Position numbers and translations under genes: made by a program. 57,661 bases of DNA from assembly GCF_000701865.1 (NCBI RefSeq), contig NZ_JNKA01000002.1:1-57661 (forward strand). The letters are read 5' to 3'. Shown here one piece after another: positions 34,051-47,527 of this stretch. The DNA comes from Mycoplasmopsis felis ATCC 23391 (lineage in GTDB: Bacteria; Bacillota_I; Bacilli_A; Mycoplasmatales; Metamycoplasmataceae). The notes beneath the pieces are model-generated. The model saw only the letters and a list, made by a program, of their open reading frames with translations, ran no database searches and was not told the DNA's origin. The number at the start of each line of letters is the position of its first letter. Position 1 is the first letter of the stretch.

Positions 34051-34056
34051 TATAAT
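34051..34056 (+). promoter_or_regulatory. -10 box six bases upstream of the HAD gene start
   Basis: TATAAT followed by six bases (TTATTT) and the ATG at 34063. Transcription would begin at or next to the start codon, and no ribosome binding site is present, suggesting a leaderless mRNA. Confidence 0.55.
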
Positions 34057-34062
34057 TTATTT

Positions 34063-34896
34063 ATGAAAAAAGAAGAAATAAAAGAAGTAAAAAAACCTAA
34101 AATAATTTTTATTGACTTAGATGGAACAACATTAGATGGACCAGGAGAAAAATTCTGACAAAAAGAAGCAACAGAATATACTAAAAATGTTATTAATAAA
34201 TTACAAAAAAGTATTCCCGTTATAGTTTCAACTGGTCGTGGGGTTAATCCAAAAACACAAGCAATAGTTAATAGTTTTGGTTCATCTACATATATTGCTT
34301 GAAACGGTGCTAAAACTGTTATTAATGGAGAAGTTGCTCACTCTAATTCTATTCCAAAAGAAATAGCAAATGAGTTATTTGAAGAAATAAAAAAACATAA
34401 ATGTTTTGTTGTGTATGATTCAAATCCTCGTGATAATGCTTATACAAAAAATAAAATATATAAATTATTTATGAGTTTTGGTAAAAAAACAGCAAAAAAC
34501 TATTCTGAATATAATAAAAATTTTGAACCATTAAAAGCGTTAGTTTGATGTTTATCTAAAAATAAAATAATGAAACTATACCATGAGTGATCTAAAAAAT
34601 TTGAAGGTAAATTAAATGTTTCTCTTAGTGGAAGTAATAATATTTTAGAAATAACAAATGTTGGAGTTTCCAAAGGTGATGAAGAAGTTAGATTATGTAA
34701 ATTATGAGGAATTGACCCTATGGAAGCAATGCATATAGGTGATTCTAATAATGATGCAAGTACCAAAGGAAAAATAGGTACTTTAGTTGCTATGGCTAAT
34801 TCACATCAAGATCTCAAAGATATAGCAGATGATTTTACTGAATTTACTTGTGATGAATCTGGTTTAGCTAGATATTTAGAACAATTTTTAAACTAA
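34063..34896 (+). CDS. Cof-type HAD-superfamily phosphatase
   Basis: 277 residues with all HAD motifs: FIDLDGTTLD (nucleophile Asp18), VSTGRG (motif II Thr), the Lys region near KGDEEVRLCKL, and HIGDSNNDAS (motif IV). A Cof cap domain lies between motifs II and III. Such enzymes dephosphorylate sugar phosphates or flavin and nucleotide intermediates; the substrate cannot be read from sequence. It stands alone on the + strand between two minus-strand units. Confidence 0.88.
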
Positions 34897-34929
34897 AAAA
34901 ATAACAGAATTTGAAGTTCTGTTATTTTT
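34897..34929. terminator. Bidirectional terminator between convergent genes
   Basis: A 13-bp stem AAAAATAACAGAA / TTCTGTTATTTTT with a 7-nt loop starts right after the HAD stop and ends four bases before the stop of the convergent transglutaminase-like gene, so it can serve both. Confidence 0.8.
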
Positions 34930-34932
34930 AGT

Positions 34933-36921
34933 TTATTTGTCTATTCTATAAGTAAAACCTTTTTGTTTAGCAAAATCTGAAATAACTTGATTAAATTCCT
35001 TAGTTATTAAGGTAACATGATTGATTTGATTAAAAGCATATGGACTAATAGAAGTTATTGAATTCGGTAAATGTACTTCTCTTAGATTATTTAATTGATT
35101 AAATGTGCTTTCAGGAATGCTTGTAATTCCTTCTTCTAAAACTATTTTATTAACTCTATCTTTAAATGAAAACTCTTGACCTTGTAAATTAACTGTTCCT
35201 TTAACAAAATATTCTCTTAAACCAGCAGGAACTGAGATTATTTGTGTAAAATCGTTATTGTATAAGATTCCTTTGTATGAAGCAAAAGAGTAGTTTCCGG
35301 ATTCAACAACTATATTTGTTAAATTGGGTGTATTAAATATTTCTTTACCATCTCTTAAATCACTAGTTTCTTTAGGAATAACTATTTCGGTTCTTGGGTT
35401 TTGACCAGGAGTAGAAAGAATTTCAATGAAATTATTTCTATATAAAATTCCATCTCTTGCAGAAAAATTAGGATTTTCTGAATTAACTTCAAATGAAACT
35501 AAGTTGTGACTTCCACCCCTATAGCCTATACGATTAACATATCTACCTACTGATAATGTCTTTACTTTGTCATTATTGAATAAATCATTAAAAATAGATT
35601 CTACTTTAATATTTGAAACAGTATCTGGAACTATTGTATTAGGGTTTGTTGAATTAAAAACAGATAATCCGTGTCAATATCTATATTGAATACCTTCGTG
35701 ATTTGTAGATAAATCAATTATGGTATCAACTCTATGATCTGGAGAAATTGCTTCTGAAGATAAATTGTAATATTTATTATTAACTGAACCTCAAGTAGCA
35801 TCAGAGTGGAATCATTCATGTGTCTCAGGATCTTCAACTATATTCCACTGATGAGCACCTGCTGCAGATCAACCTGCAACCATAACATTTTTTATTCCAA
35901 TAATATCTAGCATAGCTTTGTATAAAGTACTATAACCACCACATACAGCGACTAATCTTGTCATAACTTCATGAGGTTCAATAGCGGGATGTGAAGAACC
36001 TGTTGCGTATTTAACATTACTTGTTATTCAATCAAAGATTGCTCTCATTTTTTCTTTTAAAGTCATATTAGAGTTTTTAATAATATGACTGTTAACAAAC
36101 TGTCTAACTAACTCCTTTTTTTGGTCTGTATAGCCATTTTCTGTAACACCTGGTACTGAAACACTACCAGCAAATTTTGCAAATTGAATTGCTTGATTAT
36201 TAATAAAAGCATTTGCAGCATTAATAGTTGTATTATTTGATTTTAAACTTCTATTAATTGCATCTAACTCTGGATAATTTTGTAGTGGGTCTAAATCTGC
36301 AGCGTCTTTATCTACTTTCTGTGCATTTTTATCAAAGTTTCCAACTGCATATGTAGGTTTAGAATCACTAGTATTTTTTAAATTGTTAATTAATTCATTA
36401 ATACGTTTAAATTCATCTATTGTATATGAATTTAAACTTTCTATTTCTTGTAAATTATCAAAGTTTAAATTAAAATACTTAAGTTTTTCCTCAAGTTTAT
36501 CTAAATCATCTACAATTGCTTCATATTTATAAGTTGCTTCTTTTTTAATATCATTTCTCTTAGAAATTACAGTTTCTAGATTTTGGTGATAATTTCTAAT
36601 TTGAGTTTCAAATCTTTGTTGATTTTTATTATCAATACTTGTTTCTGTTTTTTTAGGTTCCGATGGTTTTGGTTCTGATATTGGTTCTGAAGTTGAATCT
36701 GCGGGTTTTTCTGGTTCTTTTTTATCCTCTATTGATGGTTCTTGTATTTTTGCATCATGATTATTTGGTGCTTTAGGGGTTTCTGATGGTTTTTTTTCTT
36801 CTTCCGGTTCTTTGTTAATAGTTTGTTTAACTTCTTCTTTACAACTTGCAGTAAGTATAATTGGTAATGTTACTGATGTTAAAAATAAACCTTTAGTTAT
36901 CTTGCAATATTTTTTAATCAT
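34933..36921 (-). CDS. Transglutaminase-like lipoprotein with leucine-rich repeats
   Basis: 662 residues. Signal peptide with lipobox ILTASC, then a Glu/Pro/Lys-rich linker and a helical region (residues 95-200). A transglutaminase/papain-like core follows: Cys at about residue 327 in AVCGGYSTLYKAML, His in GAHQWNIVEDPE, and Asp in FHSDATWGS. The C-terminal part has BspA-type repeats (NKIVLEEGITSIPESTFNQL and LREVHLPNSITSISPYAFNQ), which often bind host proteins. It is probably a surface cysteine protease or cross-linking enzyme. Start uncertain: ATG 36939 is also possible; neither has a good ribosome binding site. Confidence 0.8.
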
Positions 36922-36970
36922 AATATTAAATATTATCATTTTATTTTATTAATTAAATTAAAAATAATGA

Positions 36971-37004
36971 TAATAAAACATAAACTTTTGTTTATGTTTT
37001 ATTA
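36971..37004 (-). terminator. Terminator overlapping the pgmB stop
   Basis: A 15-bp stem TAATAAAACATAAAC / GTTTATGTTTTATTA around TTTT; the pgmB stop (36992-36994) lies in the right arm. It closes the maltodextrin catabolic operon. Confidence 0.75.
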
Positions 37005-37663
37005 AATTTATTAATAATAAAATCAAAATCTAAATCAGAAGTAGAATTTAAAATTAAATCTGCTTTACTGAAATCTTCATTAGAACCATTTGTAATAGCT
37101 ATTGCAAGCATTTGAGCATCCTTTATACCTTGTATTCCAGCTATTGCATCTTCAAAACCAATACACTCACTTGTTTTTAATCCAATTCCATTAGCACCTG
37201 CTATAAAGATATCTGGCGCAGGCTTACCGTTTTTAATGTAACCAGGATATACAATATAATCAAATAATTCAAATAATTCAAGTTTTTTTAATATATTCGG
37301 AGCATTAAAACTACTTGAAGCAATAGATAATTTAATGTTATGTGATTTTGCTTTTAATAAGAAATTTTTAATATTTGGTAAAACTGAATCTTTATTAATT
37401 TCTGTATTTAGTAATTCTTTATATAAATTATTTTTAATTTCACAAATATTTAATAATTCTTCTGTAGATAATTTTAATTCTGGTTTTTTTAATTTTATAA
37501 TTTCTTTTAAGGTTTCTAATCTAGGTATACCACGAAGTTTTTCATTATCTGCTTCAGTATAATCTATACCTAATTTTTTGACAACTTCTTTTCATGATTT
37601 ATAGTGTAATACTGCTGTATCAGTAATAACACCATCTAGGTCAAAAACAAATCCTTTAATCAT
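36992..37663 (-). CDS. pgmB: Beta-phosphoglucomutase
   Basis: 223 residues of the HAD fold with FVFDLDGVITDTAVLHYKSW (nucleophile and general acid Asp, cap start), LRGIPRLETL in the cap, SIASSS (motif II) and CIGFEDAIAGIQG (motif IV). These are diagnostic of beta-PGM. It converts beta-glucose-1-phosphate, released by the GH65 phosphorylase, into glucose-6-phosphate. Its ATG lies 8 nt inside the GH65 gene, so synthesis of the two is coupled. Confidence 0.93.
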
Positions 37664-40037
37664 TTTTTACCTCAAATGTTTGTCATTCATGAGTAATTTT
37701 TGTTTTTTGATTATTTATATAGATAAATCCTCTGAATTTTAAATCTGAAATTAATTTAATTTTAAAATGTGTTTGCTCAACTACTACTTCAAACAATGCA
37801 CTTTGATATCTAAATCTGTATGTTAACTTATTTCATTCATTAGGTATTTTTGGATCTAAATATAACTTATCATTATGCCAATCTAAACCGCCAAACCCAA
37901 ATACAATCATTTGATAAATAGCTGCTAAAGAACCAGCATGAATTCCAGCATCTGAAGTATGCATAGCCGGACCTAAATCGATGTTAATTCCATATTTAAA
38001 AATTTTGTATGCTCTTTGTATCATTTTTAATCTTGCTGCTTCAATTACATATGTTGCAGGAGACAATGATGAATCATGGGTTGTAATTGGTTCATAATAT
38101 TCAAAATTAGCCTTACGAACTTCTTTAGAATATAAATGAGGTAATATATTTAATAATAAAACTACGTCTGCTTGTTTTACAAGTTGAGCAGATAATAATT
38201 TATTACCTTCTTTGGTATTAAATAATTTTTTACCTGCATCCCCTAGCATTTGAAATTCAGAAACATTAAGTTTAGGTAGTTTTAAGAATTGATCATTTTC
38301 AGCTATGATGAAATCCTTGTTTGGAACTTGTTGAATTAATTTTTCAGAAACTTCTTCTAGTTTAGATACATTAATTTTGTAAGGTATTTTCTTTTCAATT
38401 AAGTGTCATAAACCAACTTTATGTTTTTTAAGATATCTAATATATTTCAATGCTAAATCTATATTATGTTTAGCAAACATATTAATATATGCATTATTAT
38501 CAATATTACCCTTATATTCATTCGGTCCCATTACATCTAAAATTGCATATGAACCATCTTCTTGTAATTCTGCTCTATTTGAATAAAAAATAGCAGTATC
38601 AATAATCATTTCATAACCCATTTGTTCCATAAATTTCTCATCACGAGTTACTTGGTAATATTGATTAATAGCATAAGCAACATCTGCAGAAACGTGAATT
38701 TCTTGTCTTCTAGAAGCAATTGGTACTTGTTTTCCTGTTACTACATCTGCTTGACCTCAATATGGACAAACTTCTCCATCTGTAGGTCAAGCCATTTCTC
38801 AAGGTATTTGTGCACCATGTAAATTACTTTCTTGTGGTCTTTCTTTAATTTCTTTTGCTTTTTCTCTGGCACCCTTGATACCTTTGTATCTATAAGTTAA
38901 TAAATTACGTACTACTCTAGGATTGTTAAATAAATAAATTGGATTTATAAAGAATTCTGTATCTCAATATGTATGTCCTTGATATCCTTCACCTGATAAA
39001 CCTTTTGCTCCAACATTCATATTTGTAGAGTGTCTAGGAACAAAACCATTTAAATGAAAAATTCCAAAGTCTAAAGCTAATGAGTCGTATTTACTATCTT
39101 GACCATTCCCTTCGATGTTCACATAGAATTCTTTTCATACTCTTTGGTGCATTTTTAATATTGATGCATTTTTTAAAGAATCATAACTTTGTTTTAAGAG
39201 TTCATTGTGTTTTTTATCAGCATTTTCTTTAACTTGTGCTTTTCTTAATAAATATTTTTTTGAATCAACTGACGTATGAACTGACATTAACTTTTCAAGA
39301 ACAATTACATCACCTGCAACTGCTTTAGTTTTAAGTTTAAAACCGACATATCTACGTTTCATTTCAACAACATAATCATCATTTCCACCTTCTATCAGTT
39401 TTCCATTTACATAAAACTTAGTGATTAAATTGTGAATTGCTCAACGTTTTGTTGTTGTTGTGTGTTGCTCCATTTGTAATGATTCAGTTGTGGGACGACT
39501 TTTTAGTCCTTCTCCAAAATGTTGAGTTCCTGAATTTGTTACTTGTCCATTAATTGCTGGTTTTAAAACTATTTCTACAGGTTGATTTTCTGTTGTAGAT
39601 AACACCTTAATTTCTATTTTTTGTGAATAAACATTAGCATCATCTCTAGAAACAAATCTTTCAAAAGTAAATAGATACTTTCCATGACTCCTTTCTACTT
39701 CAACTGTTCTTTTTAAATATCCATCACGAATAAATAATGTTTTATTATATGAATCTCTTTTTTTAACATCAAATGTAATACCATTAATTAAAATGGGGTT
39801 AGTCATTAAATCAGCTAAATTCGCTAACTCAGGTACATCATCTTTGGTATCTTTATTAAACATACCATTAACAAAAAAGTCTTCTTTGTTATATGAAGTT
39901 TTCTCTTCATCTGCACTACGTATTCCTAAATAACCATTACCTAAAGCAAATATACTCTCTGTTTTTGCAGTTACTGATTTATCGAACTTCACCTGGGAAA
40001 TTCTTTTATTTTCTAAATCATATTTTAAAAAATCCAT
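37656..40037 (-). CDS. GH65 glycoside phosphorylase, probably maltose phosphorylase
   Basis: 793 residues with the GH65 layout: N-terminal beta domain (SIFALGNGYLGIRSADEE), a helical (alpha/alpha)6 barrel with HTYWDTEFFINP and the general acid Glu507 in DVMGPNEYKGNIDNN, and phosphate-binding-type THDSSLSPATYVI. It would split maltose with phosphate into glucose and beta-glucose-1-phosphate. Kojibiose or trehalose phosphorylase cannot be excluded, but the neighbouring alpha-glucan genes and pgmB favour maltose. Downstream of a GH13 gene by 7 bases. Confidence 0.88.
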
Positions 40038-40044
40038 TATGCTC

Positions 40045-43697
<3,653 letters not shown>

Positions 43698-43704
43698 ATT
43701 TATA

Positions 43705-43710
43705 ATTATA
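43705..43710 (-). promoter_or_regulatory. -10 box close to the pullulanase start
   Basis: TATAAT on the minus strand is followed by seven bases and the ATG at 43697. There is no ribosome binding site between them, so the transcript is likely leaderless. Confidence 0.5.
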
Positions 43711-43749
43711 ATGTTAAAAAGAGTATTTAATTAGGTCTTTTCTATTTTC

Positions 43750-43761
43750 TTGATATATCAA
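43750..43761. promoter_or_regulatory. Palindromic operator upstream of the pullulanase operon
   Basis: TTGATATATCAA is a perfect 12-bp palindrome, 53 bp upstream of the pullulanase ATG and just downstream of the GntR gene's terminator. It differs by one base from TTGACATATCAA upstream of the transporter operon (54108-54119), so both may bind the GntR/UTRA regulator encoded between them. Confidence 0.6.
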
Positions 43762-43770
43762 AACAAAAAG

Positions 43771-43799
43771 AAAAAATAACTTTAAAAAGTTATTTTTTT
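43771..43799 (-). terminator. Terminator of the GntR regulator gene
   Basis: A 12-bp stem AAAAAATAACTT / AAGTTATTTTTT with a short loop, about 70 bp downstream of the regulator stop; T-rich tail on the minus strand. Confidence 0.7.
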
Positions 43800-43868
43800 G
43801 ATTGGTTTTTGACTTGTTTTATTCTTTTTTGTGCTTGAAAATAGAATTAAAAGTTTTTTATTTATTTA

Positions 43869-44579
43869 TTAGTAATTTAAAGAAAATTCTTGATGATAAA
43901 ATTTAAAGAATTCAGGTTTAATATAATACTTACCAGCGATACTTACACTATCATTATCATAACCTCAAAAGGTAATAACAACTAATAACTCATCATTTAA
44001 TTTTGAACATTTTTCATACTTTAATTCATAAACTATGTTTTTTAGTGCTTTACGGTCATTTAAACTTGCTACTAAAGGTTTGTTTAAGTTAAGTGGTTCA
44101 TATAAATCTACTACTTTAAGTGAAATATATATTTCTGCTTGACCAATTATTTGTCCTTTTTTTTCTAATTGTTTTTCAAATGTTCTAAAGCCATTAACAA
44201 AAATTATATTCTTTTCTTGGAATCAGTTAGGTTTAATAGATGTAACTTCATTGCCAAAAATTCTGTCTACATCTAACATAAACGGAATTGGTTTAATTAA
44301 ATTATGAAAATTTTCTGCTACAAAGTGTCCCCTTTTAGAAATAGAATAAATAGCACCTATGGATTCTAATTTTTGATATGCAGATACAACAATACTTCTC
44401 GAACAGTCCATTTTTTCCATTACATAGTGTTCTGAAGGCATTATCTTATTTACTGGTACTTTTTTTGAAACTATTAAATCAATTAAATAATCAACTACCA
44501 TATTTGTTTTGGTTTTGATTGCTGATTTTTCAGAAACTTTAACTATTTTCTTTCTTTGATTATTATTATTCTTTAACAT
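43869..44579 (-). CDS. GntR-family transcriptional regulator with UTRA domain
   Basis: 236 residues. Residues 1-90 form a winged helix-turn-helix: VVDYLIDLIVSKKVPVNKIM, PSEHYVMEKMDCSRSIVVSA and YQKLESIGAIYSISKRGHFV, the classical GntR pattern. The C-terminal 130 residues look like a UTRA ligand-binding domain (AEIYISLKVVDLYEPLNLNK with FWGYDNDSVS), as in HutC/TreR-type regulators that sense sugars or sugar phosphates. It sits between the transporter operon and the catabolic operon. A TAAAAT box eight bases upstream of the ATG suggests its own, possibly leaderless, transcript. Confidence 0.88.
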
Positions 44580-44587
44580 AACTCTAT

Positions 44588-44593
44588 ATTTTA
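44588..44593 (-). promoter_or_regulatory. -10-like box close to the GntR gene start
   Basis: TAAAAT on the minus strand is followed by eight bases (ATAGAGTT) and the ATG at 44579; no clear ribosome binding site. Confidence 0.4.
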
Positions 44594-44627
44594 CTAAAAA
44601 TATTTTTTATTTTGTTAATATAAGTAA

Positions 44628-44651
44628 AAAACCAAGAATTAACTTGGTTTT
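44628..44651 (-). terminator. Terminator of the sugar transporter operon
   Basis: A 9-bp stem AAAACCAAG / CTTGGTTTT with loop AATTAA, located at the stop (44650-44652) of the last operon gene, whose TAA touches the right arm. Confidence 0.7.
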
Positions 44652-45321
44652 ATTGTTTTGAATTGTCTAGAATGTATTTAATTTCTTTTTTTAAATCTTC
44701 AGTTTCAGGAGGTAATGAATTTAAAATAATATCTTTTTGTATAAATCCAAAACTTTTCTTTGCAACAATAACTAGAATAATTGATATAAATGCTAAAATC
44801 ATTGATATTCATGATGTTGTATAGTTCATTTTGTTTGAAATTTTTTCAGCAAAAATTATTCAATTACTTTCATTTTCAGAAAAGATATATTTACCACGAG
44901 TTACTTCTGTTGGTTGTAATGCATTAATTAAAAACATTAATACAAAAACTAAAGGAATTAAATAAAATAATAATTTAAAATGTTTATCTCCATTACTTTT
45001 ATTTGTATAAATTAAATATTGTATAAAACTTAAAATAAACAAAATCATAAAAGTAGTAAAAACAACTAATGAGTTTAATCAAGTAAATAATTCCTTTAAT
45101 TTATATGCTGTAGATAAATTATAGATTTCTTGAATAGATAATCCTGCTGAAGATTCTCCTGAAGATATAAAATTATATTCAATTTCAATTCTTTGAGCAA
45201 ATCTGTTAAACATAGTAAATTGCAATATAAGAATAATGAAAAAGAAGAACGATAAAGTACCTAATAAAATTTTTCTTCTTAAATAATTGTATTTTGAATC
45301 AAAATATTTAAACTTATTCAT
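44650..45321 (-). CDS. Hypothetical membrane protein of the sugar transporter operon
   Basis: 223 residues with about four hydrophobic helices (LGTLSFFFFIILILQFTMF, FTTFMILFILSFIQYLIY, FYLIPLVFVLMFLINAL and a fourth near residue 180) and a charged C-terminal tail. It follows msmK with a one-base overlap. No family recognised. Two other unknown membrane proteins occur in the same operon (50593 and 53579), so they may be accessory parts of the transporter or its assembly. Confidence 0.7.
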
Positions 45322-46565
45322 TAGTTAATTCTATTTTCAGTTTCTTTATCAAATATATGAATTCTAGGAACAATAAATTCAACATATACATGTCCATATA
45401 ATTCATATTCTTCATTATTAGAAGCATTTACTATAAATTCTATATCCTCATTAATTTTAACTGCTATTAGTTGGTCTTTACCTATTAATTCAATATTAGT
45501 AATCTTTCCTAAAACAGAATTAGGAACTGATTTATGATGAATACGTAAGTCCTCACTTCTAAATCCTATTTCTAATTTTTGATTTGGTTTTAATAGTTTT
45601 GTTGTTTCAGGTTCTAATTCAATTTCAACCTTACCTAAAGGACTAAATACTTTTCCTTCTTTGTAAATTGCTTCAAAAGTATTCATTGTTGGAGAACCAA
45701 TAAATTTCGCAACAAAGATATTAGCAGGTCTGAAATATAAATCTTTTCCTTTTCCACTTTGTTGAATTTTACCATCATTAAATACAACTATTTGATCTCC
45801 CATAGTCATAGCTTCTAGTTGATCGTGTGTTACATAAATACTGGTTGTGTTTAACATACGGTGAATATTAACAATTTCTCTACGCATGTTTTCTCTAAGT
45901 TTAGCATCTAAGTTAGAAAGTGGTTCATCCATTAAGAATACTAATGGTTTTCTGGCTATTGCCCTACCTATTGCTACCCTTTGTCTTTGTCCACCTGATA
46001 AATCTTTTGGTTTCCTATAAAGTAGGTGGTCAATTTTTAAGATTTTAGCAACGTCTTTAACTCTTCGATCAATAACATCTTTTCTTTCGTTTGCTATTTT
46101 TAAACCGAATGCAATGTTATTATAAACATTCATATGTGGATATAGAGCATATGATTGGAAAACCATAGCTATATTACGTTCATTCGGTAAAAGGTTATTG
46201 TATCTTTTATTGTTAAATAATAAATCACCTTTAGTAATTGAGTTTAAACCAGCTATCATTCTTAGTAATGTTGTTTTACCACAACCTGATGGACCTAGAA
46301 AAATACAAAATGTTCCAGGTTTAATATCTAAATTAATGTTTTCTAATGTGTAATTTTCATTACCTTCGTATTTTTTTGAAAGATTTACTAGTTTAATTTC
46401 TGCACCATTATTAGATGAATAAACTTCACCAACTTCTGAAACTAATGCGTCAATATCAATTGTTTCAAAACCATTTTCTAAATCTTGTAATTTATTTGTA
46501 TGTGGTAACAATTCTTTAACTTCTTTTTCTTTATTTATCGATTTTTCTTTATTAAATTTAAACAT
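45321..46565 (-). CDS. msmK: Sugar ABC transporter ATP-binding protein (MsmK/UgpC type)
   Basis: 414 residues with Walker A LGPSGCGKTTLLR, Q-loop VFQSYALYPHM, signature LSGGQRQRVAIGRA, Walker B VFLMDEPLSNLDAKLR and the H-loop TSIYVTHDQLEAM. The C-terminal TOBE/OB domain (from about residue 290) is typical of the MalK/MsmK/UgpC group that powers oligosaccharide importers. An N-terminal extension of about 55 residues precedes the ABC domain. It is followed by a membrane protein and preceded by malG-like. Confidence 0.92.
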   Translation of the reverse strand: MFKFNKEKSINKEKEVKELLPHTNKLQDLENGFETIDIDALVSEVGEVYSSNNGAEIKLVNLSKKYEGNENYTLENINLDIKPGTFCIFLGPSGCGKTTLLRMIAGLNSITKGDLLFNNKRYNNLLPNERNIAMVFQSYALYPHMNVYNNIAFGLKIANERKDVIDRRVKDVAKILKIDHLLYRKPKDLSGGQRQRVAIGRAIARKPLVFLMDEPLSNLDAKLRENMRREIVNIHRMLNTTSIYVTHDQLEAMTMGDQIVVFNDGKIQQSGKGKDLYFRPANIFVAKFIGSPTMNTFEAIYKEGKVFSPLGKVEIELEPETTKLLKPNQKLEIGFRSEDLRIHHKSVPNSVLGKITNIELIGKDQLIAVKINEDIEFIVNASNNEEYELYGHVYVEFIVPRIHIFDKETENRIN

Positions 46566-46566
46566 T

Positions 46567-47526
46567 TTATCCTTTCACTGCTCCATCACTTAAACCACCA
46601 ACTATATATCTTTGTAAATACATAAATAATGCAAAAGCTGGAATTGAAGCTAATAATGAACCAGCTGCATATGCACCTGCATTAACATGTTTTGGTTCAG
46701 CATTAATAAATATATCTAATCCTACTGCAAGTGTTTTTTCATCATTGTTAACTAAAACGAATTTAGGTAAGATAACATCAGTGAATGGTGTTAAGAAAGA
46801 TCAAAGAGCAACCATTATTAATGCTGGTCTGATAACTGGAACTAATATCTTAAAGAACAATCCTCAATTTGTACATCCATCAACTTTACCTGAATCATCT
46901 AATTCTGGCGAAACAGTATCTAAATATGATTTTAACATAAATGTGTTTCCTGCTACTGAACCACCTGAATATATTAGAACAAGCATAAAGATAGATGGAA
47001 TACCTATATTGTTCCCCATACGAACTAATAAATATAAAGAAATTAATGCAGTTGTAGCTGGTATCATTTGTAACATCATAATAATAGTTAAAGAATGTTT
47101 TGAACCTGCAAATTTAAATCTAGAATAAGCATAACCATTTAATGCCACTGCAACTGTAGAAATAATCATTGTCAATCCAGCAATAATAATTGTGTTTAAA
47201 TATCATCTACCGAATAAACTACGTTCATTTTCAAATAAATATTTAAAGTTATCTAACCCAAAGTTAAAAGGTGTAATTGATATGATACGAGGGTTTGTTA
47301 CATTGAAAGCAGCAAGCACCAACGATACAATTGGGAATAAGATTATAATAGATCAAAAGATTAATATTAAATAATTGAAGAACAATCATATTATTTCAAG
47401 TGTTGTTGGAGGTTTAGTGTCTGATTCGTTGAACTTTAATCTTTTTGGTGATAATTTTTGTTCTGAAACTTTGATTTTATCAAAAACATGTTGATAAAAC
47501 CTATTTCTTAAAAATTTCTTAATCAT
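46567..47526 (-). CDS. Sugar ABC transporter permease, MalG-like
   Basis: 319 residues with about six membrane helices and the inner-membrane EAA loop (DDSGKVDGCTNWGLFFKILV, then PVIRPAL) that docks on the ATPase. An N-terminal basic segment of about 45 residues precedes the first helix. UGA Trp codons occur throughout. SD AGGAGAG precedes the ATG, which is one base past the stop of the MalF-like gene. It forms the heterodimeric pore with the MalF-like protein. Confidence 0.9.
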
Positions 47527-47527
47527 C

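Noticed and set aside
36922..36939. ATG 36939 as start of the transglutaminase-like lipoprotein
   Set aside because: It would put six hydrophobic residues before the basic part of the signal peptide; ATG 36921 gives a normal n-region, but neither start has a good ribosome binding site, so this is not settled.
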